Below, piece by piece: positions 17,221 to 25,769 of a stretch of DNA of 64,000 bases. The translations under genes were made by a program, and so were the position numbers. Each line of letters opens with the position of its first letter. Positions within the stretch are counted from its first letter, which is position 1. Origin of the DNA: AWTP1-13 sp963814055 (GTDB lineage Bacteria > Pseudomonadota > Alphaproteobacteria > Rhizobiales > Hyphomicrobiaceae). Under the pieces are notes generated by a model. It was not told the DNA's origin, made no database searches, and was given only the letters and a program-made list of their open reading frames with translations. Location: assembly GCA_963814055.1 (NCBI GenBank), contig CAWFBJ010000028.1, forward strand, positions 1 through 64,000. The letters run 5' to 3'.

Positions 17221-18279
17221 TCAGTCTTTGTCGCTGCGAGAAGGAACGCGTTCCAGCCAGATCTCGCGCCAGAAGGGATAGATGGCACGAGGACAGAAGC
17301 GGCGGCACTTGGCGTAACGTGACTCGCAAACCACGTTTTCGAGAACAATAGCATCGGACTTGAAGTGAACCATCTTGGACGTTCGCTCGTCGATGATCCG
17401 CTTCAACCGCTTGTGCACTTTGTAGTCGCGTTCGGTAAAAAGCACCATCTCGGCATCGAAGTACATGCCGCGGTTGTGATAATTCGAGTTCAGCGTCTTC
17501 AGGATTTCGCCAAACGGCTTGACGCGTACGATCTCGCCTGGCTGCAGACCGAGTTCCAGTTTCGGCGTGGGCGTGCCTTTGGGTACGCCATACGGCCGCA
17601 GCGGATACGGCGAGCCCCCGACAGCCCGCTGGAACGTGTCAAACGTCCAGCGGATTGCACTTCCAAGGCCTATGCCGGCCTCGCCTACAAGACGCAAGGC
17701 CGAGTATAGGAGACCGGATGCGAATTGCGACAACCTGACGTTTCCTGACGTGTAGTCCTCCAGATACTGCCGTGCGTCCCACCAAGCCAAGGGCTGTGTC
17801 GCGAACTTGATCTGGGTGTTCTGACACACGTAGGTGGGGTCACTGTCGTCGGCGGTCGCAGGGATTTTGACGCCCGATCGAAGCTCGTCCTCAGTACATT
17901 GCGCATGCTGGGAGGGCTGGTCGCGCGGAGCCGTCTCGGAGGCGGTGTCCCCGTCGACGCGCTTGAGCCATGACTCCTTCCAGAAGATCAAACATGCGGC
18001 CTCGCATCCATCGTGCGCGGAGCCATTGCAGCGGATGTTCTCCAAGTGCACGGCACGCGCCATCTTCCGGCCGCCGATGCCCAACGCGGGATCGCACGTC
18101 TTGTGCGCCCGCTTGCTCACCTGCATCTTCATTCCGCAGTACCGTAGCATCTCCGGCATGAACGGCAGCTCGTCCAACCGGCCGTTGGCATCCAATGTGC
18201 TCAGAACCTCTTCCTTCGTTCGCACCTGAACCCACTCTCCGGCCCGAAGTGGAGGACTGGAAGTCGTTCCGTTTTTCAT
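17221..18279 (-). CDS. Protein with two copies of a cysteine-containing domain, unknown
   Basis: A 352-residue soluble protein I do not recognise. It contains two similar domains. Copy 1 (about residues 13-108) runs 'GEWVQVRTKEEVLSTLD' ... 'AVHLENIRC' ... 'FWKESWLKRV'. Copy 2 (about 248-345) runs 'GEIVRVKPFGEILKTLN' ... 'AIVLENVVC' ... 'FWREIWLERV'. Each copy carries a Cys triad: C84, C92, C96 and C318, C325, C329, that is C-x6/7-C-x3-C. A linker with 'YTSGNVRLSQFASGL' joins them. The shared 'GExVxVK' entry suggests a small beta barrel and the Cys triad a metal or redox site. It lies between flippase and glycosyltransferase genes, so it probably serves polymer assembly. No signal peptide is present. 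Confidence 0.75.
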   Translation of the reverse strand: MKNGTTSSPPLRAGEWVQVRTKEEVLSTLDANGRLDELPFMPEMLRYCGMKMQVSKRAHKTCDPALGIGGRKMARAVHLENIRCNGSAHDGCEAACLIFWKESWLKRVDGDTASETAPRDQPSQHAQCTEDELRSGVKIPATADDSDPTYVCQNTQIKFATQPLAWWDARQYLEDYTSGNVRLSQFASGLLYSALRLVGEAGIGLGSAIRWTFDTFQRAVGGSPYPLRPYGVPKGTPTPKLELGLQPGEIVRVKPFGEILKTLNSNYHNRGMYFDAEMVLFTERDYKVHKRLKRIIDERTSKMVHFKSDAIVLENVVCESRYAKCRRFCPRAIYPFWREIWLERVPSRSDKD

Positions 18280-18304
18280 GGCTGCGCCTCGGATGGAGTT
18301 ACGG

Positions 18305-19480
18305 TCAAGGCTCGATGGTCGCCTGAGCTACCAAATCGGCGAGCTGTTTCAGTCTCTGCTTTCTGTGCAGCAGCTGCGGTAAGGAGGGGATCTTAGCCAA
18401 CTGCAGCACGTGCTCCCATCGATACGCCCAATCGTGGTGAAGCAACATTTGGACCATGTTGTTCCTGCGCGCCGCGACCTGCCTCTCGGGATACCTGTCG
18501 AACTCCCTGATGATGTCGCCGACATTCTCACCGTCAAAGGGAAGGTCGACCAGTGCGTCCGGCCAGTGGAAAATTCTCTCGTATTCACTGTTCCTGGGGC
18601 GTTCCCCGATGACGAGGGTGCCAGCGGCTGCGCCTTCGAAATGGCGACAGCCAAACTCGCTGGTTTTATCTGTCTCGGCGGGAGAGTCGATCTTGCCGGG
18701 GTTGGCGATGAAGTACCTGCTTCGCTTCGCCATGTTCGTGAGCAGCATCCTGTGCTGATCCAAGTTGTACGCAGCAAGGTTGCTGAACGTATCATACATG
18801 TAGAAGAAATTCTCTCGCTCCGCGATTTTGAGTAGCGCGCGATGCGTCCGCTCGGATCTGCGGCCGATGCTGAGAAGGTCAATAGAACGTTGCGGCGGAT
18901 CGGGATAGGGACAGAAGCGGAAAGCATCGATGGCGCCGGGCAGGTACAGGCACTCGCCCTTGACTACCTTCCTGAAGGCATCGAGCCTCGGAATGAAGGA
19001 GAACACATAGTCGAACTGGGACAGCACCTCCACGCAGCTGCGATGCGTTGCCATGTCCTTGATCCAGAACTCCGTCAGCCAGCAAAAGGACGTCTTGCAG
19101 CGATCCTTCCAGCCCCGAACCGAATTGACGTTCAAAAGCTCTGACGGCTTCTCGCACACGGCAAAGAAGACATCGTAATCCTTCTTGAGGACAGTCTTGG
19201 GAAGTCCCGGATTGAGAGGGGTTGTGAATTTCCGGCCGTATCTGAGAGCAATGCGCTTGCCGAGCGAATACCAACTCGCTGGGTTCGGGGCTAGAACGTC
19301 GACGGCATCGATCTGCTCGAGCACACCCTCGAATTCCTTGATCGGGCAGCGCCAGACCTCCCGCTCGTATATATTCCTTTCGGAGAATAGAAGGACCCGT
19401 GGCGTCTGGGGCATCGCCGTTTCAGCATCCAGTTCACGCGGGAGGTCTGCCATATCCATCGGTCGCAGGGTCCTCATCAC
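18305..19480 (-). CDS. Glycosyltransferase, CgeB/GT1-like
   Basis: A 391-residue cytosolic protein. The first block 'TPRVLLFSERNIYEREVWR' is a Rossmann-like entry. The middle has 'SIDLLSIGRRSERTHRALLK', the turn into the C-terminal donor-binding domain. 'GCRHFEGAAAGTLVIGERPR' is the conserved E-x7-E-like region of spore-coat CgeB-type GT-B enzymes, followed by 'YPERQVAARRN'. Such proteins add a sugar to a lipid-linked precursor. Alternative starts exist (Met at 2, 8 and 10). It is 25 bases from the duplicated-domain gene downstream and 46 bases after rfbF ends, all on the minus strand. Donor and acceptor are unknown. Confidence 0.72.
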   Translation of the reverse strand: MMRTLRPMDMADLPRELDAETAMPQTPRVLLFSERNIYEREVWRCPIKEFEGVLEQIDAVDVLAPNPASWYSLGKRIALRYGRKFTTPLNPGLPKTVLKKDYDVFFAVCEKPSELLNVNSVRGWKDRCKTSFCWLTEFWIKDMATHRSCVEVLSQFDYVFSFIPRLDAFRKVVKGECLYLPGAIDAFRFCPYPDPPQRSIDLLSIGRRSERTHRALLKIAERENFFYMYDTFSNLAAYNLDQHRMLLTNMAKRSRYFIANPGKIDSPAETDKTSEFGCRHFEGAAAGTLVIGERPRNSEYERIFHWPDALVDLPFDGENVGDIIREFDRYPERQVAARRNNMVQMLLHHDWAYRWEHVLQLAKIPSLPQLLHRKQRLKQLADLVAQATIEP

Positions 19481-19526
19481 GATATGCGCTAGGTCATAGC
19501 TGCCCGTCTATGCCGCGGCCGGCCGA

Positions 19527-20309
19527 TCAAATGGGTTTCTCGTGCCGACGCCAGGGCATATTGCCTTTGTCCACCATGTCCTCCAGCGCTTGCTTGTCCC
19601 GCATGGTGTCCATGGGCCGAAAGAAGCCTTCATGACGGTAGGCGATCAGCTGACGCTCGGCGATCAATCTATTGAACGGTTCGAGCACCAGTTCCTCACC
19701 GTCGCGGATATAGTCGAAGATCCTGTTGCCGAAGATGAAGTAGCCGCCGTTGATCCACATGTCCGCCTCACTACTGGTGCGCAAGCGGGCCACGACACCA
19801 TCGGGTTCGACTTCGGCCAGATGGAAGTTGAGCGGCGCGCGCACGGTCACGAAGCAGCCGATCTTGCCGCTCTGCTTCAGCATGTCGATCATGGTCGGCA
19901 GCGGAGCATCGGTCAGCCCATCGCTGTAGTTGGCGAGGAAAAACTCCTCATCCTTAACCAAATGTTTGACGGCCACCAGCCGCTCACCGATGTTGCGCCA
20001 CATGCCGGTATCGACCAGGGTAACACGCCAGTCCGGCGGCATCTCACCCAGCACCTCCACCTTGCGGCCGTGATCGGAGATCACGCAATCGGTGTGGATC
20101 GACGGCTTGGAATTGAGGAAGTACTCCTTGATCACGTTGGCCTTGTAGCCGAGGCACAAGATGAAATCCCGGTGCCCGTATTGGCTGTAGTACTGCATGA
20201 TGTGCCATAGGATCGGCTGCTGGCCGACCGGTATCATGGGCTTGGGAATGCTCTCGGAGTAGTCGCGGATGCGCGTGCCCTGCCCGCCGCAAAACAAAAC
20301 GACCTTCAT
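19527..20309 (-). CDS. rfbF: Glucose-1-phosphate cytidylyltransferase
   Basis: A 260-residue nucleotidyltransferase that makes CDP-glucose from CTP and glucose-1-phosphate, the entry to CDP-3,6-dideoxy or branched sugars. The ORF is open to 20858, but the true start is the ATG at 20309: it overlaps the upstream stop by four bases (ATGA) and GAGGTGA precedes it. Key motifs are 'MKVVLFCGGQGTRIRDYSE' (pyrophosphorylase loop), 'PKPMIPVGQQPILWHIMQYY', 'LCLGYKANVIKEYF', 'LVDTGMWRNIGERL' and 'WINGGYFIFGNRIFDYI'. These are characteristic of RfbF. The usual next enzyme, CDP-glucose 4,6-dehydratase (RfbG), is not present in this window. Confidence 0.92.
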   Translation of the reverse strand: MKVVLFCGGQGTRIRDYSESIPKPMIPVGQQPILWHIMQYYSQYGHRDFILCLGYKANVIKEYFLNSKPSIHTDCVISDHGRKVEVLGEMPPDWRVTLVDTGMWRNIGERLVAVKHLVKDEEFFLANYSDGLTDAPLPTMIDMLKQSGKIGCFVTVRAPLNFHLAEVEPDGVVARLRTSSEADMWINGGYFIFGNRIFDYIRDGEELVLEPFNRLIAERQLIAYRHEGFFRPMDTMRDKQALEDMVDKGNMPWRRHEKPI

Positions 20310-21601
20310 GGCGTCACCTCGCGCGGGTCGATCACGTGGACCTCTGGGATCGGCACGATCAGCTTGCACCCCCACTCGGCCGTATGGCGCATCTGCGCGG
20401 CGATTTCGTGCCGCAGGTTCCAGGGCAAGACGAGCAGGTAGTCGGGCCTGTAAGCGTCGATCTCCGACACCGGCTTGATCGGAATGTGCATGCCCGGCGT
20501 GAGCCGTCCGTGCTTGTAGGGGTTCCGGTCGACGGTGAAGCTCAGGAAATCGGTGCCGATGCCGCAGTAGTTGAGCAAGGTGTTGCCTTTGCCGGGAGCA
20601 CCATAGCCGCAAATCCGTTTCCCCTTTTCCTTGCAGTCGATGAGGAACGACAGCAGCTTGCGCTTGGTGCTGTGCACCTTGGGCGCAAATGTCGTGTACG
20701 CGCCGATCTCGTGAAAGCCGAGCCCGCGTTCGACGGCACGCAGCCTTTCGACCGATGCGGTTGGACTGTGCTTGGAATCGAGCCGGGCGAGATATACGCG
20801 GATCGAGCCGCCATGCGTGGGCAGTTCCTCGACGTCGCACACCTTCAGGCCATGGCACGCGGCCAGATGATCAAAAGCGATCAGCGAGAAGTACGAAAAA
20901 TGCTCGTGATAGATGGTGTCGAACTGGTTTTCTTCGACAAGCCGCTGCAGGTGCGGGACTTCGAGCGTGATCACGCCATCCGGCTTCAGCAGATGCGCCA
21001 TGCCGGCGACGAACCCGTTCAAGTCGGGCACCTGCGCCAGCACGTTGTTGCCGATGATGAGATCCGCCTGGCGGCCCTCGCCGACCAGCCGTTGCGCCAA
21101 CTCGATGCCGAAGAACTCCACCATCGTCGGTACGTTCTTCTTGCGAGCGGCCTCCGCGACATTGGCAGCCGGCTCGATTCCGGTGACCGGCACGCCGAGA
21201 GGGAGGAAGTGCTGGAGCAGATAGCCGTCGTTGCTGGCAACTTCGAAAACTTGGCTGGAGGGCCCAAGTCCGAGGCGCTCCTTGATCATGACGCAGTATT
21301 TGCGCGCGTGCTCGACCCAAGACGTGGAGAACGACGAGAAGTAGGCGTACTCCGTGAAGATATGTTCGGGCTTCACGTACTCCTGCAGCTGCACCAGGAA
21401 GCAACGGTCGCAGACCAACACGTGGAGCGGAAAATAGGGCTCCATCTGATCTGCTTGATCGACCGTCAGAAAACTCTCGCAGAGCGGCGACATGCCGAGA
21501 TCGACGAAGGTCCTCGACAGCGGCGCTTCGCACAGCCGGCAGATCCTCGCGTGTGGCCCGGCGCCACTGGCCGCTGGAAGAACGCGCAACGCCTCACTCA
21601 T
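20306..21601 (-). CDS. Sugar C-methyltransferase (TylC3/NovU family)
   Basis: A 431-residue SAM-dependent methyltransferase in three parts. The N-terminal zinc-binding domain has 'CRLCEAPLSRTFVDLGMSPL' with a second pair 'CDRC' near residue 70. The class I SAM domain has 'SSQVFEVASNDGYLLQHFLP' and 'IIGNNVLAQVPDLNGFVAGM', then 'YHEHFSYFSLIAFDHLA', which holds the catalytic Tyr/His/Glu region. A C-terminal Rossmann-like domain has 'RICGYGAPGKGNTLLNYC'. The family C-methylates NDP-4-keto-6-deoxy sugars at C3. It overlaps rfbF by four bases, so the two are translationally coupled and probably act on the same CDP-sugar. Confidence 0.88.
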   Translation of the reverse strand: MSEALRVLPAASGAGPHARICRLCEAPLSRTFVDLGMSPLCESFLTVDQADQMEPYFPLHVLVCDRCFLVQLQEYVKPEHIFTEYAYFSSFSTSWVEHARKYCVMIKERLGLGPSSQVFEVASNDGYLLQHFLPLGVPVTGIEPAANVAEAARKKNVPTMVEFFGIELAQRLVGEGRQADLIIGNNVLAQVPDLNGFVAGMAHLLKPDGVITLEVPHLQRLVEENQFDTIYHEHFSYFSLIAFDHLAACHGLKVCDVEELPTHGGSIRVYLARLDSKHSPTASVERLRAVERGLGFHEIGAYTTFAPKVHSTKRKLLSFLIDCKEKGKRICGYGAPGKGNTLLNYCGIGTDFLSFTVDRNPYKHGRLTPGMHIPIKPVSEIDAYRPDYLLVLPWNLRHEIAAQMRHTAEWGCKLIVPIPEVHVIDPREVTP

Positions 21602-21827
21602 AAAAAAACCCGTCCTTTGCGAAACGGCCGCAATCCCCTAAAGCACTACCATACCAATATATTTTGCTAATTTGAAGGTACCACCAAGCATCACGCTCGG
21701 GTGAGACGACACATAACCTTAACTTTGCACTGACGGCCACAGCATCCGGCGCGGCGTTCCTTCACCGCGCCTGGCCGTCTGTGAAAGATCCAGAAACGCT
21801 CAGGGCTATGCCTTCGGCACCAAGCTG

Positions 21828-22583
21828 TTACTCGACGACAAAATAAGCCGGATAGGGATTGTGGGGGTGACGTACCAGGCGGATTTTATCGAGGCCGAAC
21901 GCGTCCCGCAGGGCTCGCGTCTCTCCAGGGAAATGCGGGCAGTTCAGCTCATCGAAGCCGATGATGCTTCCCTTGGTTACCACCTTCTTCAAGGCCTGAA
22001 GCGCTTTCACAGTCGGCTGGTAAATGTCCATGTTGAAATAGGCCAGCGAAACGATCGTCTCGGGGTTCTTCTCCAGATACTCCTCGATGGTCTGGGATGC
22101 ATCGCCCTTCACCAGCTCAAACTTCTTGATGTGCGAAACGGGGCTTTCCTTCTCGTGATAGTCGAGAAGCTCGGACAGATAATCCTCGTAGCCTGGCGTT
22201 ACCGAATAGGCACCTTCAGCGACGACCGGTGCAGTACCATCCTGCTCATGGATGCCCGTGAAGCCGCTGAACGTATCGAAGCCGATCACTTTGCGCGTGT
22301 AGTTGTAGGGCTCATAGATCCCCCGAAATGACTCGAACAGCGCCAGGTTCTGCCCCCAGCGGACGCCGAACTCCATGACCACGCCGGGCACGTTGATGAT
22401 GTTGGAATACATCTCGTGCATCCAAAGAATGCGTGCCATCAACTGCCGGTTGATGAACAGGCCCAAGTGAGCCGGCTGCTCGTGCTCCGGAATCGGCGAG
22501 CGCTTGTACAGGTCCAGCAGGCGGTTACGGACACTGAGCTCATCCGTCGACGAACGGTTGACGATATTGAACTGCTTGCTCAC
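21828..22583 (-). CDS. TylF/MycF-like sugar O-methyltransferase
   Basis: A 251-residue class I SAM-dependent methyltransferase of the macrocin O-methyltransferase family. 'GVVMEFGVRWGQNLALFESF' is the SAM-binding motif. 'KVIGFDTFSGFTGI' follows. 'SLAYFNMDIYQPTVKALQAL' carries the metal-binding Asp, and 'KGSIIGFDELNCPHFPGE' has a second acidic cluster matching the Mg-dependent site of TylF-like enzymes. It probably methylates a sugar hydroxyl of the polymer precursor. GGGAG precedes the ATG. A gap of about 125 bases separates it from the oxygenase gene upstream, and both are on the minus strand. Confidence 0.72.
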   Translation of the reverse strand: MSKQFNIVNRSSTDELSVRNRLLDLYKRSPIPEHEQPAHLGLFINRQLMARILWMHEMYSNIINVPGVVMEFGVRWGQNLALFESFRGIYEPYNYTRKVIGFDTFSGFTGIHEQDGTAPVVAEGAYSVTPGYEDYLSELLDYHEKESPVSHIKKFELVKGDASQTIEEYLEKNPETIVSLAYFNMDIYQPTVKALQALKKVVTKGSIIGFDELNCPHFPGETRALRDAFGLDKIRLVRHPHNPYPAYFVVE

Positions 22584-22708
22584 GAAGATGCTCCCATAGC
22601 GGACGCGTTGCGCCGCTGCTTGCCTTTGGTCAACTGGCTCGAGGTGGCGGCGGCAGCGTCGAGGCCAGGTTGCTGCAGCCAGATCTTCATTCTGCCTGTC
22701 ACGGTTGC

Positions 22709-23629
22709 TTAGGCGGTCGGCTCGAAGGCAACCTTGCCGCCGCCCTCGGTTCCGTCGTCATAGAGCGCGAAGTACTCTTGCGGCACGTGAGCGTAATCCG
22801 TGGCGCGGATGTAATCTCCGAGCATGTGCCCTTCGCACTCCGAGTCGATGTTGGGCGCTCCACGCTTGGCGGCGACGTCGTCGAGGTGGACCGTCCGGAA
22901 GTCGAAGCTGAACCGCGTCACGCCCGACGTGTTGGGCACGCTGGCGTGCAGATGCGCGGCCGAGAACAGAATTATCCCGCCCACCGGAGGAAGGAACCGG
23001 ATCTCGGGCTCAAGCTTGACGTCCTCCGTGGCCTTGGGGACCGGGCGCGGATCTTCCTTGATGTACTGCGAAACGTGGCCGCCGCGATGCTGCTGGTTCC
23101 ACTTATAGTAGTTATATCCCTTCGAGCTGTTCTTGACCGGTGCGTTCCAGTACTGCGGATAGAACGTCATCGCATTGTCATGCTTCAGCGGATAGACTGG
23201 GATCCACCAGTTGATCTGGCTCGGCACTGCCGCGAACCACGTATCGCGATGCGGGTGCCAGGCGAACGCAATGCCCTTGGTCAGGTAGTCGTTGCTGGTC
23301 GAGCTGCGCAGCTTGGGGACCTCATAGTAGGTCTTTGTCAGGTCACACCCGGTCTCTTCGAGAATGCCGCTGAGATAACGCTTCGACTCCGGGTGGTGAA
23401 TGAAGGTCGGCTTCAGCTTCTGGAGAATGTCGGCGTACTTTTCGACGGGAAGTTCGAATTGCGCCGTCTCGGGATGCAGGGGCGCAAAAGCCTCCTCGGC
23501 AAGCTCCCTGGCAAATTTGCAGAATGCCAGCGAACTCTTGGTCGGAGAAAGAACGATGAGTTGCCCCTCGTAAAGGCGCCGGCGCCTTTCCTCGTCTGAA
23601 AATGGGGGATCGAAATACACCGAATTCAT
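22709..23629 (-). CDS. Fe(II)/2-oxoglutarate oxygenase, PhyH-like
   Basis: A 306-residue non-heme iron oxygenase of the phytanoyl-CoA dioxygenase-like group. The facial triad can be read: His127 and Asp129 in 'AWHPHRDTWF', and the distal His228 in 'AAHLHASVPNTSGVTRFSF', with Arg239 or Arg245 left to bind 2-oxoglutarate. 'INWWIPVYPLKHDNAM' is the conserved strand between them. These enzymes hydroxylate small molecules and sugars. Presence in a capsule locus beside a sugar methyltransferase suggests oxidation of a sugar or of a non-sugar decoration, but the substrate cannot be told. The ATG lies at 23629 with AGAAGGGCGT upstream. Confidence 0.72.
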   Translation of the reverse strand: MNSVYFDPPFSDEERRRRLYEGQLIVLSPTKSSLAFCKFARELAEEAFAPLHPETAQFELPVEKYADILQKLKPTFIHHPESKRYLSGILEETGCDLTKTYYEVPKLRSSTSNDYLTKGIAFAWHPHRDTWFAAVPSQINWWIPVYPLKHDNAMTFYPQYWNAPVKNSSKGYNYYKWNQQHRGGHVSQYIKEDPRPVPKATEDVKLEPEIRFLPPVGGIILFSAAHLHASVPNTSGVTRFSFDFRTVHLDDVAAKRGAPNIDSECEGHMLGDYIRATDYAHVPQEYFALYDDGTEGGGKVAFEPTA

Positions 23630-24493
23630 AACATACGCCCTTCTCTACTCAACTAAGCCCCTGACCCCACACCTTTAAACGTCACCACTTTATCCCTGGA
23701 CTAGAAGGTGGCAATGGCAGATGGATGACAGCCTCTGAACCCATGCGCACGAGAAGTATGCGCTTCCCTTACGAACGATCTGAATGGCAGACACTGCAGG
23801 CGGCCATCTAGTGATCGCGATGGGCGTCTGGGTCAAGCACATGCTGCTGGCTACGTAAACGCACCAGCCGCACGTTCATTCAGCCTCCGGCTGCAGGCCG
23901 CGCGTACCCTTTCGTAACAGTTGCGCGCAGCCGCGCATGGGCCATGGTTGGCATCGTCCAGATCCGATCAGGCAGCCGAGTTACAATGCGCTAACCAAAG
24001 CGAAACGCTACGCATAGCCGCTCGCACCGCCCACCCCCAATTCGACAGGAATATGATCGCGTCCAGTGCGTTGACTAACGAAAGGTTTTCTCCGTGTAGC
24101 CAGCAAAACTTGATGGAGTCAGGTGCCGAGTTGCGTAAGCCAACTGCCCACCGGTCAGCCAACCAGGCGACGTCCCATCACCGGTTCGACGAGCGCCGGC
24201 TTGCGATCTTACGGCCGGACCACAACACCAGCACATCCGCGACCCAACGGCGACGCTCCAGCTTCACGGGTACGCTCCCCCTCACGCGCGAGACCTCGAC
24301 TTTCGTCTGCTATCTGGCCAAACAACGCGCGCGTAGCTCTTTCTTAATCGCTCGGCGCAAACCGATGCAGAAAGACGACAATGGTAATCAAATAGACTTT
24401 TTGTTCATCCCTTTAAGAATGGGATGGTCTAAGGTTTTCAGTATGGGTCCATCTATTGGTGCGTAGTCGTTACTGTGCGGGAGTGGTGTTGAT
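23630..24493. other. Long divergent intergenic region
   Basis: About 860 bases between the oxygenase (minus) and the Gfo/Idh gene (plus). An open frame at 23921-24466 has no ribosome-binding site and an unprotein-like composition, so I reject it. At 24406-24426 CATCCC and GGGATG form a dyad around nine A/T-rich bases, about 70 bases before the Gfo/Idh start. It could be an operator or leader hairpin. This is the main divergent promoter region of the locus. Confidence 0.5.
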
Positions 24494-25543
24494 ATGGGGC
24501 AGGACGTCGTAGGGATTGCAGTCGTCGGATACGGCTACTGGGGTCCCAACCTGGTGCGGAACTTCGCCAGTGTCGAAGGGGCCCAGGTTGTTTCAGTCTG
24601 CGATCTGGACCCTGGTAAGCTGGCGCTAGTCAAACGCCGCCATCTCGGGGTCTCGACAACGACCAATTTCCGCGACCTGCTGGAAGATCCACGGGTCGAC
24701 GCCGTCGCAATCGCCACACCCGTGCAGAGCCACTATGACCTGGGGCTGGCAACCTTGAGAGCGGGCAAGCATGTCTTCATCGAGAAGCCGCTGGCACAAA
24801 CATCCGACCAGGTGCGGCACCTGATCGAGGAGGCGGAGAAACGCAAACTTACTTTGATGGTGGATCACACATTTCTTTATACGCCCGCGGTTCAGAAAAT
24901 TCGCGAACTCATCGCGGAAGGAAGCCTCGGAGACATCTATTACTACAACGGCATTCGCGCCAGCTTGGGACTCTTTCAAAGCGACGTGAACGTTATATGG
25001 GATTTGGCCGTCCACGACTTGTCGATCATCCAGTACATCCTGAACGAAACCCCGATAGCGGTCTCCGCCACGGGCGCATGCCATGTCGAGGGAACGCCTG
25101 CAAACATGGCCCATATCACCCTGTTCTTCCAGACTAGCTGCGTTGCGCATGTCAATGTCAACTGGCTGTCTCCAGTCAAGATTCGACAGACGCTCATCGG
25201 CGGCAGCCGCAAGATGATCGTGTACGATGATCTGGAAGCGACCGAGAAAATAAAGATGTACGACAAGGGCATCACCGTAAGGCGCGCCGAGGAAGACGCC
25301 CATCAATTCAGGATCGGCTACCGCGCAGGCGACATGCTGGCACCGCATCTTTCCGTCAAGGAAGCCTTGCAGACGGAAGCGGAGCATTTCATCGACTGCG
25401 TCCGCACCGGCGCGTCTCCCATCTCCAACGGCGCCTCAGGCTTGCAGGTGGTCGAGCTGTTGGAAGCGGCGACCCTTTCCATCGCCGAACAGGGCAAACC
25501 GGTCTCCTTGCTCGGCAAGCAGAAACTCCGCGAAACGGCGTGA
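24494..25543 (+). CDS. Gfo/Idh/MocA-family NAD(P)-dependent sugar oxidoreductase
   Basis: A 349-residue enzyme. 'AVVGYGYWGPNLVRNF' at about residue 8 is the dinucleotide-binding loop. 'VDAVAIATPVQSHYDLGL' and 'HVFIEKPLAQT' carry the conserved EKP lysine. 'VNVIWDLAVHDLSIIQYIL' holds the catalytic Asp/His pair (D...H). The GYGYWGPN version is the one commonly found in surface-polysaccharide loci, where it oxidises a UDP-sugar at C3 before transamination (as WbpB/WlbA do). It heads a five-gene plus-strand run that also has a phosphatase, a PIG-L deacetylase, a formyltransferase and a polysaccharide deacetylase. Confidence 0.88.
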   Translation: MGQDVVGIAVVGYGYWGPNLVRNFASVEGAQVVSVCDLDPGKLALVKRRHLGVSTTTNFRDLLEDPRVDAVAIATPVQSHYDLGLATLRAGKHVFIEKPLAQTSDQVRHLIEEAEKRKLTLMVDHTFLYTPAVQKIRELIAEGSLGDIYYYNGIRASLGLFQSDVNVIWDLAVHDLSIIQYILNETPIAVSATGACHVEGTPANMAHITLFFQTSCVAHVNVNWLSPVKIRQTLIGGSRKMIVYDDLEATEKIKMYDKGITVRRAEEDAHQFRIGYRAGDMLAPHLSVKEALQTEAEHFIDCVRTGASPISNGASGLQVVELLEAATLSIAEQGKPVSLLGKQKLRETA

Positions 25544-25769
25544 TCGTGCTCTCGCCGACACGTAAGACGAGGTCCGCTCTCAGACGCCCGGGACGACCCC
25601 GTCGAGCGGCGAAACGCTGGGTACACCGAGAGGTGCCACGAAAAGCCCGGGGCAAAACTGCTGCCATGGTGAATACGGAGGTCGGCGTCTGGACGGCAAC
25701 CCTTCCGATCAGCGAAGATGCGCTCTATTTCAAGAGTTGCTTGAATGCGGATCTTGCTTGCCTGTCCAC

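Noticed and set aside
20336..21670. 444-residue plus-strand ORF
   Set aside because: It is antisense to the C-methyltransferase, which has clear family motifs; the ORF sequence has no recognisable protein pattern.
23921..24466. 181-residue plus-strand ORF in the long intergenic region
   Set aside because: No ribosome-binding site, low-complexity Arg/Ser/Thr-rich composition, and no family resemblance.
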